The notes beneath the pieces are model-generated. The model did not search any database, was not told the origin of the DNA, and saw nothing but the letters and a program-made list of their open reading frames with translations. From positions 1 through 6,380 of the forward strand of contig DAOVTU010000189.1 in NCBI GenBank assembly GCA_030632925.1: a stretch of 6,380 bases of DNA, given 5' to 3'. Below, one piece after another: positions 1-6,032 of this stretch. The stretch is from Candidatus Krumholzibacteriia bacterium. GTDB lineage: Bacteria > Krumholzibacteriota > Krumholzibacteriia > LZORAL124-64-63. The position numbers were made by a program, and so were the translations under genes. How positions within the stretch are numbered: the first letter of the stretch is position 1; each line of letters starts with the position of its first letter.

Positions 1-1116
1 CAAAGCCCCTGTCACCACCACAAACCGCCCATTGGGCTGGATGAAAATCTGGTCGGTATCTTCGTTGTGGTCACCGGTCAGGGCCACCTGGTGCTCAAAT
101 TCACCGGCAGCATTGTACACATCCAGCATGGTCCAGGTGCCTGCCGGCAAATCGGCCTGGCGGTTGCCCGGTTGCACCCAAATGCGGCCGTCGTTGGGAG
201 CCCACAGGCCATTCACGGCCGCTTGGCGGTCTTCAATGGTGATTTTTGTCGGCGGCACGGGATAGTTGGCACCCACAGCCTCTATAATTTGCCGGGCCAG
301 TTTGCTTTCGTGGTCGGTGCGCGTGCCCGAGTCGTAATCCCGGTCAAAAACCCGTTCCAGCGATCCGTCGGGGGCGTAGACCTCGAAGCGCATGGCGTCG
401 CGTGCGGGGGCGGTCACGATGCGGCCTTCAGGTCCCAGGGCCAGACGACTCCAGACAAAGTCCATGGACATTTCATCCAGCTCGAAAGCGGAATAGTCGA
501 TGGTGTGTTCCTTGTTCAGCAGGCTGCGCTGCTCTTTGCCTTCGGGGTCGCACTGGGCCAGAAAATAGTTCTGCTTGCTGACACTGCCGCCACCGAAGCT
601 CATGCGGATGCCCGCCAGGACCATGCCGTTGGGGTGGCTGAGGCCGCGCACCATCACCGCGAACTGGCCTTGGCCGCCTTCACCCTGGCTGTAGGTCGCA
701 TCGCCGGCCGGGGTGCCGTCCGGATGCAGGCGCACTACGCGGCCGGGAAAGCCCTGCAGCACACAGACAGTGCCGTCGTCCAGGATGAACAGGTCGTTGG
801 GGGCGCGCATCTCGCCGGGGCCGTCGCCCTCCTGGCCGATGGTGCCCAGGAGCTCGCCATCGGGGCTGAACCGGTGAACTTCAGACAGCTGGCTGTCCAG
901 CAGGTAAATGTTGCCCTCGGCGTCACTCTTGACTGCACCGATGGTGCCAAAAAAGACCTCATCGTCGTCGCCACCGGTGCGCCAGATTTCCTTCAATTCT
1001 CCTTTAACCAGGCCCTTGGCGGGCTGGTCGGAATTGTGGACGGGGACCGGTTCGGCTCCGGCTACAGTGACCATCAGGAACAGCAGGCAAAGGCTGAGCA
1101 AGGCATTGCGTGACAT
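1..1116 (-). CDS. Exported six-bladed beta-propeller protein, paralogue A (3' end outside window)
   Basis: The frame is open from ATG at 1116 to the window edge, giving 372 residues with no stop, so the C-terminus is missing. A GGAGGG Shine-Dalgarno at 1128-1123, six bases before the ATG, fixes the start. Residues 1-20 form a signal peptide (hydrophobic stretch LLSLCLLFLMVTVAG, likely cleavage after AGA) with no lipobox cysteine. The mature part has blade-like repeats of the type D/N-G-x-I/V-x-V: EGNIYLLD (67-74), DGTVCVLQ (114-121), EGRIVTAPA (230-238), DGRIWVQP (309-316), NGRFVVV (362-368). The motif GDGPGE lies at 97-102. This pattern is typical of NHL-like, DUF5128-type six-bladed propellers, usually periplasmic or extracellular binding scaffolds; no enzymatic role or ligand can be named. 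It follows its paralogue by 38 nt and is probably co-transcribed with it. By comparison with that paralogue roughly 40-50 residues are missing. Confidence 0.85.
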   Translation of the reverse strand, partial: MSRNALLSLCLLFLMVTVAGAEPVPVHNSDQPAKGLVKGELKEIWRTGGDDDEVFFGTIGAVKSDAEGNIYLLDSQLSEVHRFSPDGELLGTIGQEGDGPGEMRAPNDLFILDDGTVCVLQGFPGRVVRLHPDGTPAGDATYSQGEGGQGQFAVMVRGLSHPNGMVLAGIRMSFGGGSVSKQNYFLAQCDPEGKEQRSLLNKEHTIDYSAFELDEMSMDFVWSRLALGPEGRIVTAPARDAMRFEVYAPDGSLERVFDRDYDSGTRTDHESKLARQIIEAVGANYPVPPTKITIEDRQAAVNGLWAPNDGRIWVQPGNRQADLPAGTWTMLDVYNAAGEFEHQVALTGDHNEDTDQIFIQPNGRFVVVTGAL

Positions 1117-1154
1117 GGGCTTCCCTCCAGATTGGCAATAGTGTTCCGGCCGCC

Positions 1155-2402
1155 TTACTCCGCCGCACGCCCGAGCGTGGGGGAGATTCGGTAGCAGATG
1201 ACTTCCAACGGACTGGCCTCGACGTCTTCGGTTTCTTCGTCCGGATTTTCGGCGCCGCGGGCCTGGAATGCCCACAGGGCTTCCTTGTGTTCCTTGACCA
1301 CCACGACCAGATCGCCGCCGGGGAAAAAGAGCGCGTCTTTCTGGCCATCGGCATCGCAGACGAAGGCCACCTGGCGCGCAAATTCACCTTCAGGTGTGAA
1401 CACATCCCAGGTCGAATGCACGCCGTCGGCCTGATCGCGCACGCCGCGGCTGGGCAAAACCCAGATGTGGCCATCGTCGGCCACGTGGAATTGCATGATA
1501 TCCGGCTCGGTCGGTTCCATTACGAAATCGATGTTGCCTCGGTTGCGTCGGCGCCACGGCATCATCATGGCCTTGGCGCGTTCAAGGTCCGCAGAAGTGC
1601 GTTTGAGCGACTCGTATTGGCGGGTGATGACCAGTTCAGGCGCACCGCGGGCTGCGTGCACCACCAGGCGATATTCGTTGCGGGCCGGTGCGATGATCAC
1701 CCGACCGTCCGGCGCCAGAGTCCAGCCGTTCTCGTGGGGAAAAAATTCGTCTTTCTCGACGATACTCTGATTGCCGAAATCACGCGTATTGACCATTTCG
1801 ATGTAGTGCTGGCCTTCGGCTCCATCCATTTTCAGTTGGCCGATGAAGTTGGTGGCCGTGCGCGAGTTCTCGCCCCGGGAAATCTTGAGGCCACTGATGA
1901 CCAGTTCATCGCCAACTGCGGCGGCGCTGCGCACAGCAAAAAAGCCGCCCTTGGTGGGGTCGTCGCCACCCGGGCGCACCTCACCGGCCGGGATGCCTTG
2001 GCGATCGACCTTGACGATCTTGCCGGGAAAGGGCTGCACCAGGCCCACATTGCCGTCGGGCAAAATCAGGGCGTCGGTCACGAATCGCAGTTCGCCTGGC
2101 CCGTCACCGCGCTTGCCCAGCGAGCGCACATACATGCCCTCGGTATCAAACACCTGCACCTCGGTCAGCTGGATGTCCAACAGGTACAGTTGCCCCTCGT
2201 CGTCGGTAAAAACCTTGTTGACCACGCCGAGCAGGTTCTCGTCGTCATCCAGGCCACCGATGCGCCACAGCTCTTCCATGGGCATGGTCTGGGCCGGATG
2301 GCTCGGCTCCGCTCCGTTGTTCACTTCGGGGGCAGCCAGGGCCAAAGCTGGCAAGGCCAGCAGGATCCACAAAAATGCGAGTCGGGATGTGATGCGCTGC
2401 AT
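1155..2402 (-). CDS. Exported six-bladed beta-propeller protein, paralogue B (415 aa)
   Basis: I place the start at the ATG at 2402 because it is followed at once by a good signal peptide (MQRITSRLAFLWILLALPA, cleavage near ALA-AP, residues 23-24) and preceded by AAGGTGA. The frame is open further upstream to 2555, but that would bury the signal peptide behind 51 residues and overlap the preceding gene. Blade-like segments: EGQLYLLD (69-76), DGNVGLVQ (116-123), DGRVIIAPA (232-240), DGHIWVLP (310-317), GGDLVVVV (362-369). GDGPGE is at 99-104 and FPGKIVK at 125-131. The C-terminal 45 residues are acidic (PDEETEDVEAS) and lie outside the repeats. In a hand alignment of residues 44-140 with the downstream gene's 43-138, about 47 of 96 positions are identical, so the two are diverged tandem duplicates. 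The fold suggests a secreted binding or scaffold protein; the specific function is unknown. It ends in TAA. Confidence 0.88.
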   Translation of the reverse strand: MQRITSRLAFLWILLALPALALAAPEVNNGAEPSHPAQTMPMEELWRIGGLDDDENLLGVVNKVFTDDEGQLYLLDIQLTEVQVFDTEGMYVRSLGKRGDGPGELRFVTDALILPDGNVGLVQPFPGKIVKVDRQGIPAGEVRPGGDDPTKGGFFAVRSAAAVGDELVISGLKISRGENSRTATNFIGQLKMDGAEGQHYIEMVNTRDFGNQSIVEKDEFFPHENGWTLAPDGRVIIAPARNEYRLVVHAARGAPELVITRQYESLKRTSADLERAKAMMMPWRRRNRGNIDFVMEPTEPDIMQFHVADDGHIWVLPSRGVRDQADGVHSTWDVFTPEGEFARQVAFVCDADGQKDALFFPGGDLVVVVKEHKEALWAFQARGAENPDEETEDVEASPLEVICYRISPTLGRAAE

Positions 2403-2412
2403 GAGGTCGGGG

Positions 2413-2419
2413 TCACCTT
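2413..2419 (-). promoter_or_regulatory. Ribosome binding site deciding the start of propeller paralogue B
   Basis: AAGGTGA on the minus strand lies ten bases before the ATG at 2402. It supports that ATG over the upstream in-frame ATG at 2555, as does the signal peptide that starts there. The spacing is a little long, so the site is reasonable rather than strong. Confidence 0.55.
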
Positions 2420-2443
2420 CTGTAGGGTCGCCGCAGCGACGTG

Positions 2444-2484
2444 AAAAAGTCAAACGGCCCGTCGCCAGCAGCGCCGGGCCGTTT
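2444..2484 (-). terminator. Intrinsic (Rho-independent) terminator after the TPR/hydrolase-like gene
   Basis: Read on the minus strand, AAACGGCCCG (2484-2475) and CGGGCCGTTT (2461-2452) form a perfect 10-bp GC-rich stem. The 13-nt loop can close three more pairs after one mismatch. The stem is followed by GAC and then TTTTT (2448-2444), the tail expected of an intrinsic terminator. On the plus strand the A tract comes before the stem and no useful T tract follows, so the direction is minus. It sits 50 nt after the TAG stop of the 749-residue gene and 42 nt before the ATG of the next propeller gene, so it should end or attenuate transcription between them. The tail overlaps TTGACT (2453-2448), which resembles a -35 box, but I find no convincing -10 at proper spacing. 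Confidence 0.85.
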
Positions 2485-2510
2485 ATCGTAGTGGGTTCGT
2501 CCGGCAAATG

Positions 2511-2538
2511 CCAGCGGCTAACATTTCCAGCGGCTAAC
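2511..2538. repeat. 12-bp exact direct repeat spanning a stop codon
   Basis: CCAGCGGCTAAC occurs at 2511-2522 and again at 2527-2538, a period of 16 bp. On the minus strand each copy reads GTTAGCCGCTGG. The copy at 2538-2527 contains the TAG stop (2536-2534) of the 749-residue gene; the other copy puts a second TAG just downstream in another frame. It looks like a small local duplication at the gene's 3' end. Confidence 0.8.
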
Positions 2539-4783
2539 GCAACCCTTCGGCCCACAGCACCAGCCGGTCGGCCACCTGGGTCAAATTCAGGCCGCCGCGC
2601 ACTTCCTGTTCATCAGTGATCCGGTAGCCCAGATCCTTCATGGCCTGCAGGATGTCCTGGGCCTGGCCCGCCCGGCGGGTCTCATTGCGGAAATCCAGCC
2701 AGGAGACAGGCAACTGGGCCGGTACCGGGCTCAACTGCTGCCGGATGAACTCCGGTTGGGCCTGCGGCCAGGGGTCCAGGTTCTGGCCGGCAATGACAAG
2801 CAGACCGCGCACCTGGTTGGGCGCCTTGCCGACCACCTTCAGGGCTGCGCCACCGGCCCCATCGATGCCGACCAGCGCCGTGCCTGGTGCCTGGAAATAG
2901 TCCATGGCCCAAAGGCGGCAGGCCTCGGCTTCGGCTACCAAATTCGTATGTTTGCCGGCTGCCGCAGGGGCCAACTCGGGCACCAGATAAACCGGGAAAC
3001 GGTCGTCCTCGCCTGTTTTCAGGGTCGGCTTCTGATCGCCGTGTTCGTAGTTGCGCCCGATGCGCGCCGCCAGGCGGGCTTCCTGCCCGTTGCCATGGTT
3101 GAGCACCACGATGGGGTTCAGGCCATCGGCCACTTCGCGTCCGGCCGGCAGGTACAGGTGGCACACGCGGTCGTATCCATCAGGGCCGGGATACACAAAA
3201 GCGAAGCTGCCTTTTTTGGGCAGGATGCTGCCGTTTTCGTCGGCATCGGCCAGCATCTGGTCCAGGTCGATCAGGGTGGTGACGAGGGCACCGGGGCTGC
3301 GTCGCGGCAGGTGGTTGGCCGCCGCCGTGGCGATGGTCTTGAGCAGGTAGTTCACGGTGCCTTGTTCGGAGAGGGCCACCATGGAGATGCGCTCTTCGTA
3401 TTGGGCCTGCCAGCCCGCGGGTAATTGCAGCACCGTCGAGGCCCAGATTTTCTTGTTCCCCGAAGGGAACGTCATCTCGGCCTGCATGATGTAGCCGCCG
3501 GTATTGAGCGGACTGAAGTCGGCCTGCCGGGTGATGCGGTTGGTGCCTTTGGTCAGCGTGAGCGAGCCGCTGATGGGGCCGTCGGGCAGCACCGAGCGTC
3601 CGGCCTGGTCCATGAAATTCAGGCTCAGGGCCGCGGGGCCGGCTTCGCCGCTGATGGCGATCAATTCCAGGTCCAGGGGCTGGCTGCCGCTGAGGGAATT
3701 GCTCAATTTGCCCAGAAAAAGATCGCCGGTGATGCTGTCGGTGCGGAAGTCCAGTCGGGCGAAGCGTCTCTTTTGGGCCAGGGGGTCCAGGGTGTCGCCG
3801 GTCTCGACCAGCGAGGCGCGGTGCAACTGCTGGCCACCCGTCATCACCAGGGTGGCGTTCAGACCCAACGGCGTATCGACCACCGGGTTGTAGGGCATCA
3901 GCGCTTCCCAGGGAATGGTGGCCGTCAGGTGCAGCTGCCCCTGATCATCGACCCGGATTTTTGGCGCCAATTCCAGCACCTGTTGCCAGTGCTGTTGCGC
4001 GGCGATGAACATGCCGCCAACGCCGCCCTTGGCTTCGATGCCGAAGGCAAAAAGGTGGTGGTTCTCCGAAGTCGTAGCCGCCGGGTCGTCCAGCACGCCG
4101 AGGCTGAGGATCAAGCCCGAGCCACCGTTCCAGGGCGCCAGGGTGCCTGCCTGGGAAAACAGGGTTTCCCAATCCTGGCCGGCGGTCAGTTCCAGGCCCA
4201 GGCCGCCGTTGTGCCACATCAGGCGCAACTGGGGTTGGCTCAGCAACCCAGCGACACTTGATACAGCAGCGCTCGGCACAACAGCGCGGTGGGGAATCAG
4301 CGCGCGCGGTTCAGACCAACTGTCCAAGTCCAGGCTCAGACTTTGCCTGGCAGTCAACTGGGCCAGATACGCCACTTCGGCCGCGTTCATTTCCACGATG
4401 GCCGTGCCGATTTCACCCTGCAGGTCGGGATCTTTGATGGCCATTTCCAACTCGCTGAAACCTGCCGTCAGGGCCGCATCATAAGCCGTGACAGCCCGCT
4501 CGGCATCGCCCACCGTATTTTCCAGGCAGGCGAGGTTGTACCACATCACGGGATCATGGGGAAAGTCGACGGTGTACTGCTGGCACAGGGGCAGAGCCTC
4601 GGCGCGCCGGTCCTGGCGCATGAGGTCGTTGATCCGGGCCACGCTGGCCCGGCGGTCGTTTTTGGCATCGGCGGCCAGCGCCACCGTGGCCGAGAATATC
4701 GTCAGGCTTATCGTCAGGCTTATCGTCAAGAAGAGCAGGGCTCCGGCCAGAAGGCGCGATATAGTCAACAAACGGCGGGACAT
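2534..4783 (-). CDS. Exported TPR / CBM9-like / alpha-beta-hydrolase-like protein, probably catalytically inactive (749 aa)
   Basis: Start is the ATG at 4783, preceded by AAAGGA (4 nt spacing) and followed by a signal peptide (residues 1-38, cleavage near ALAA) whose hydrophobic core contains LTISLTISLTI. Residues 45-120 are helical and TPR-like (DPVMWYNLACLENTVGDAERA, 77-97). Residues about 153-346 resemble a CBM9-like sugar-binding beta-sandwich, with the hallmark IPWEAL at 290-295 and ending FARLDF. Residues 350-455 look like an Ig-type beta domain. Residues about 522-749 resemble an esterase-type alpha/beta hydrolase: LYLP (543-546), VVLNHGNG (559-566) at the oxyanion position, and a nucleophile-elbow-like VGIDGAGG (638-645). 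The elbow has no serine or cysteine, and the region where the catalytic His is expected reads GGLN (730-733). I infer a secreted, possibly polysaccharide-binding pseudo-esterase. Domain assignments are by eye; substrate and partner are unknown. Ends in TAG. Confidence 0.85.
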   Translation of the reverse strand: MSRRLLTISRLLAGALLFLTISLTISLTIFSATVALAADAKNDRRASVARINDLMRQDRRAEALPLCQQYTVDFPHDPVMWYNLACLENTVGDAERAVTAYDAALTAGFSELEMAIKDPDLQGEIGTAIVEMNAAEVAYLAQLTARQSLSLDLDSWSEPRALIPHRAVVPSAAVSSVAGLLSQPQLRLMWHNGGLGLELTAGQDWETLFSQAGTLAPWNGGSGLILSLGVLDDPAATTSENHHLFAFGIEAKGGVGGMFIAAQQHWQQVLELAPKIRVDDQGQLHLTATIPWEALMPYNPVVDTPLGLNATLVMTGGQQLHRASLVETGDTLDPLAQKRRFARLDFRTDSITGDLFLGKLSNSLSGSQPLDLELIAISGEAGPAALSLNFMDQAGRSVLPDGPISGSLTLTKGTNRITRQADFSPLNTGGYIMQAEMTFPSGNKKIWASTVLQLPAGWQAQYEERISMVALSEQGTVNYLLKTIATAAANHLPRRSPGALVTTLIDLDQMLADADENGSILPKKGSFAFVYPGPDGYDRVCHLYLPAGREVADGLNPIVVLNHGNGQEARLAARIGRNYEHGDQKPTLKTGEDDRFPVYLVPELAPAAAGKHTNLVAEAEACRLWAMDYFQAPGTALVGIDGAGGAALKVVGKAPNQVRGLLVIAGQNLDPWPQAQPEFIRQQLSPVPAQLPVSWLDFRNETRRAGQAQDILQAMKDLGYRITDEQEVRGGLNLTQVADRLVLWAEGLR
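4698..4728. repeat. 12-bp tandem repeat inside the signal-peptide coding region
   Basis: The unit ATCGTCAGGCTT is present at 4698-4709 and 4710-4721, with a partial third copy ATCGTCA at 4722-4728. It lies in the coding strand of the 749-residue protein and encodes the repeated residues LTIS (19-29) of the signal-peptide hydrophobic core. The unit is four codons long, so copy-number change would lengthen or shorten the hydrophobic core without a frameshift. Confidence 0.9.
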
Positions 4784-4796
4784 GTGGTCCTTTCGG

Positions 4797-4820
4797 CCTC
4801 GGGCACCTGGTGCGCCGAGG
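4797..4820 (-). promoter_or_regulatory. Leader hairpin just upstream of the TPR/hydrolase-like gene's RBS
   Basis: CCTCGG (4797-4802) pairs with CCGAGG (4815-4820), and inside it GCAC pairs with GTGC around a 3-nt loop, with one bulged G at 4814. In the minus-strand transcript this hairpin ends about five bases before the AAAGGA ribosome binding site of the gene starting at 4783. It could affect translation or mRNA stability, or be a DNA operator. No T tract follows, so it is not a terminator. Confidence 0.5.
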
Positions 4821-4873
4821 GTCTGGGTTCAGAGGCGGCGACGGGGCTGCTGGTCATGCCCGGCCACCTGCTC

Positions 4874-4912
4874 AAAAAAGCGCAACTGGAAGTCTGAGGC
4901 AAGTCCCAGTTG
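4874..4912 (-). terminator. Terminator- or attenuator-like hairpin in the leader
   Basis: On the minus strand CAACTGG (4912-4906) and CCAGTTG (4889-4883) form a 7-bp stem with a 16-nt loop, followed by CGC and TTTTTT (4879-4874). The stem is short and the gap to the T tract is 3 nt, so this would be a weak intrinsic terminator. It lies about 90 nt before the start codon at 4783, where it could attenuate transcription if the promoter lies further upstream. It could also be chance. Confidence 0.35.
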
Positions 4913-5062
4913 AGCCTGAGGCGAGTCTCTATAGTGCGGGCGGTCTGGTCCGCTTGTCGCCGGCTTCCTTTATGGGTACCTTGATCATCTCGTCAGTAGA
5001 CTCATTCATCTCTTCGCAGGGATCTCCGTTTCCCAGGGAATCGGGGGTTTCCACCCCGAGCC

Positions 5063-5081
5063 GGTGACCGCTCAGGTCACC
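5063..5081 (+). promoter_or_regulatory. Perfect inverted repeat just upstream of the phzF RBS
   Basis: GGTGACC (5063-5069) and GGTCACC (5075-5081) are exact inverted repeats separated by GCTCA. They end ten bases before the GAGGT ribosome binding site. A second hairpin, TCGGGG / CCCCGA with a 7-nt loop (5041-5059), sits directly before. The 19-bp symmetry fits either a dimeric repressor operator or an RNA hairpin in the 5' leader. No T tract follows, so it is not a terminator. Confidence 0.5.
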
Positions 5082-5090
5082 ACAGCGAAC

Positions 5091-5095
5091 GAGGT
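5091..5095 (+). promoter_or_regulatory. Ribosome binding site deciding the phzF start
   Basis: GAGGT lies four bases before the ATG at 5100. It favours that ATG over the in-frame GTG at 5064, which falls inside the inverted repeat and would add 12 residues before the family's usual N-terminus. Confidence 0.7.
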
Positions 5096-5099
5096 AGTC

Positions 5100-6032
5100 A
5101 TGGCCATCATACCCTTCCATATCGTGGATGCCTTCGCGAATCGTCCCTTTACGGGCAATCCGGCGGCTATTATTCCCAATGCCTCGAACCTCACCGAGGC
5201 CGAGATGTTCCAGATCACCGACGAATTGTCCATGGAGGCGGGTTTTGTCCTGCCCCCGGTGACTGCAGGTGCCGATGTGCGCCTGCGCTTTTTCACCCAG
5301 CGGCGCGAGGCCAGCCTCAGCGGTCACGTGGTCATCGCGGCCTTTGCTTCGATGTGTGACCGGGGCTTCTATCGGCCAACGCCCGAGGGAGTGCCGCTTC
5401 AGCTCGAAACCGGGGCTGGATTGTTGCCGGTCAAATTGACCAGCGGTTCCAACGGTGGCGCAGTGATCACCATGGGCATGCCGACGCCGCGATTCGGTGA
5501 GCCCATCCCGGTCAGCGAGGTGGCCGCCGCTCTGGGCGTGCCCAGCGAGTCGTTGGGGCTGGGCGATCACGGTCCCCAAAGGGTCAGCTGCGGCTTCGAC
5601 CAAATTGTCGTCCCGGTGGCCGACTGCCAGACCATCCGCGGGGTGGTGGCCAATACGGCGAGCATCCTGGAATTGACCGATCGGCGCGGCGCGGGCGGGC
5701 TGACTCTGTTCTGCCCCGAAACCTACGGGCATGACACCGACTTCCACTGCCGGTTCTTTCATCCCCAGATGGGCAAGGACGAAGACATCGCCAGCGGCAC
5801 AAGCCTTGCGGCGGTGGCCAGCTATATCGTGGACCGCTCCCTGGTGCCACCGGCCGAGCAGGTCAGTCTGATCATGGAGCAGGGCCACAGCCTGGGCCGG
5901 CCGACGACGGCGCGCATGACGGTTTCGGTCAATGAAAACGGGGTCAATGGCGTGGAAATGACGGCGACCGGCGCGGTGGTCATGCGCGGCTCGTTCCATT
6001 TCAACCGGGCGTCGTTGGCGGCGGTCTACTAG
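5100..6032 (+). CDS. PhzF-family isomerase/epimerase (310 aa)
   Basis: Cytoplasmic PhzF-like protein with no signal peptide. The family (diaminopimelate-epimerase fold) catalyses proton-shuttle isomerisations; PhzF itself acts on trans-2,3-dihydro-3-hydroxyanthranilate, but most genomic members have unknown substrates. Seen: the N-terminal signature VDAFANRPFTGNPAA (9-23); E46 in SMEAGFV, matching catalytic Glu45 of Pseudomonas PhzF; LRFFTQRREASLSGH (62-76), with H76 at the position of His74; and GKDEDIASGTS (225-235), where D229 matches Asp208. The usual CGH is SGH, and the usual DPxTGSA is DIASGTS, putting Thr where Ser213 normally stands. Length is slightly above the usual 260-300. There are no phenazine genes nearby, so phenazine synthesis is not supported. 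The gene diverges from the exported-protein gene and converges on ackA with a 4-bp overlap at the stop codons. Confidence 0.9.
   Translation: MAIIPFHIVDAFANRPFTGNPAAIIPNASNLTEAEMFQITDELSMEAGFVLPPVTAGADVRLRFFTQRREASLSGHVVIAAFASMCDRGFYRPTPEGVPLQLETGAGLLPVKLTSGSNGGAVITMGMPTPRFGEPIPVSEVAAALGVPSESLGLGDHGPQRVSCGFDQIVVPVADCQTIRGVVANTASILELTDRRGAGGLTLFCPETYGHDTDFHCRFFHPQMGKDEDIASGTSLAAVASYIVDRSLVPPAEQVSLIMEQGHSLGRPTTARMTVSVNENGVNGVEMTATGAVVMRGSFHFNRASLAAVY

Larger units (their letters stand above)
4784..5099. other. Divergent intergenic region with hairpins and repeats
   Basis: This 316-bp stretch separates the minus-strand TPR/hydrolase-like gene from the plus-strand PhzF gene and must hold promoters for both. 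I see a strong hairpin near each start codon, a terminator-like hairpin at 4874-4912 (minus), and a 12-bp direct repeat with 11/12 identity at 4894-4905 and 4916-4927. Promoters are not convincing. TATAGT at 4930-4935 is a good plus -10, but the nearest -35-like TTGAGC (4910-4915) is only 14 bp away. Its complement gives TATAGA for the minus strand without a clear -35. TTGATC (4981-4986) with ATTCAT (5004-5009) is a weak 17-bp-spaced plus alternative. Plus-strand 4815-4897 also has codon use like a gene's 3' end. I see no complete gene here. Confidence 0.6.

Noticed and set aside
67..1113. 348-codon open frame on the plus strand
   Set aside because: Exactly antisense to the propeller gene, which has a signal peptide, a good RBS and recognisable repeats; the plus-strand product shows no family features and arises from the GC-rich codon bias.
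1110..2444. 444-codon open frame on the plus strand
   Set aside because: Antisense shadow of the second propeller gene; His- and Ala-rich composition without domains or a ribosome binding site.
2403..2555. Longer N-terminus of propeller paralogue B starting at 2555
   Set aside because: It would place 51 residues before a clear signal peptide, run through the terminator and overlap the upstream gene.
2756..4261. Two consecutive plus-strand open frames of 222 and 278 codons
   Set aside because: Both are antisense to the 749-residue gene and show no recognisable protein features.
5064..5099. GTG start 12 codons upstream for phzF
   Set aside because: It lies inside a perfect inverted repeat, has no RBS and would extend beyond the family's normal N-terminus; ATG 5100 has GAGGT at good spacing.
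5100..6032. Phenazine biosynthesis
   Set aside because: Only a PhzF-like gene is present, none of the other phz genes; most PhzF homologues are unrelated to phenazines.
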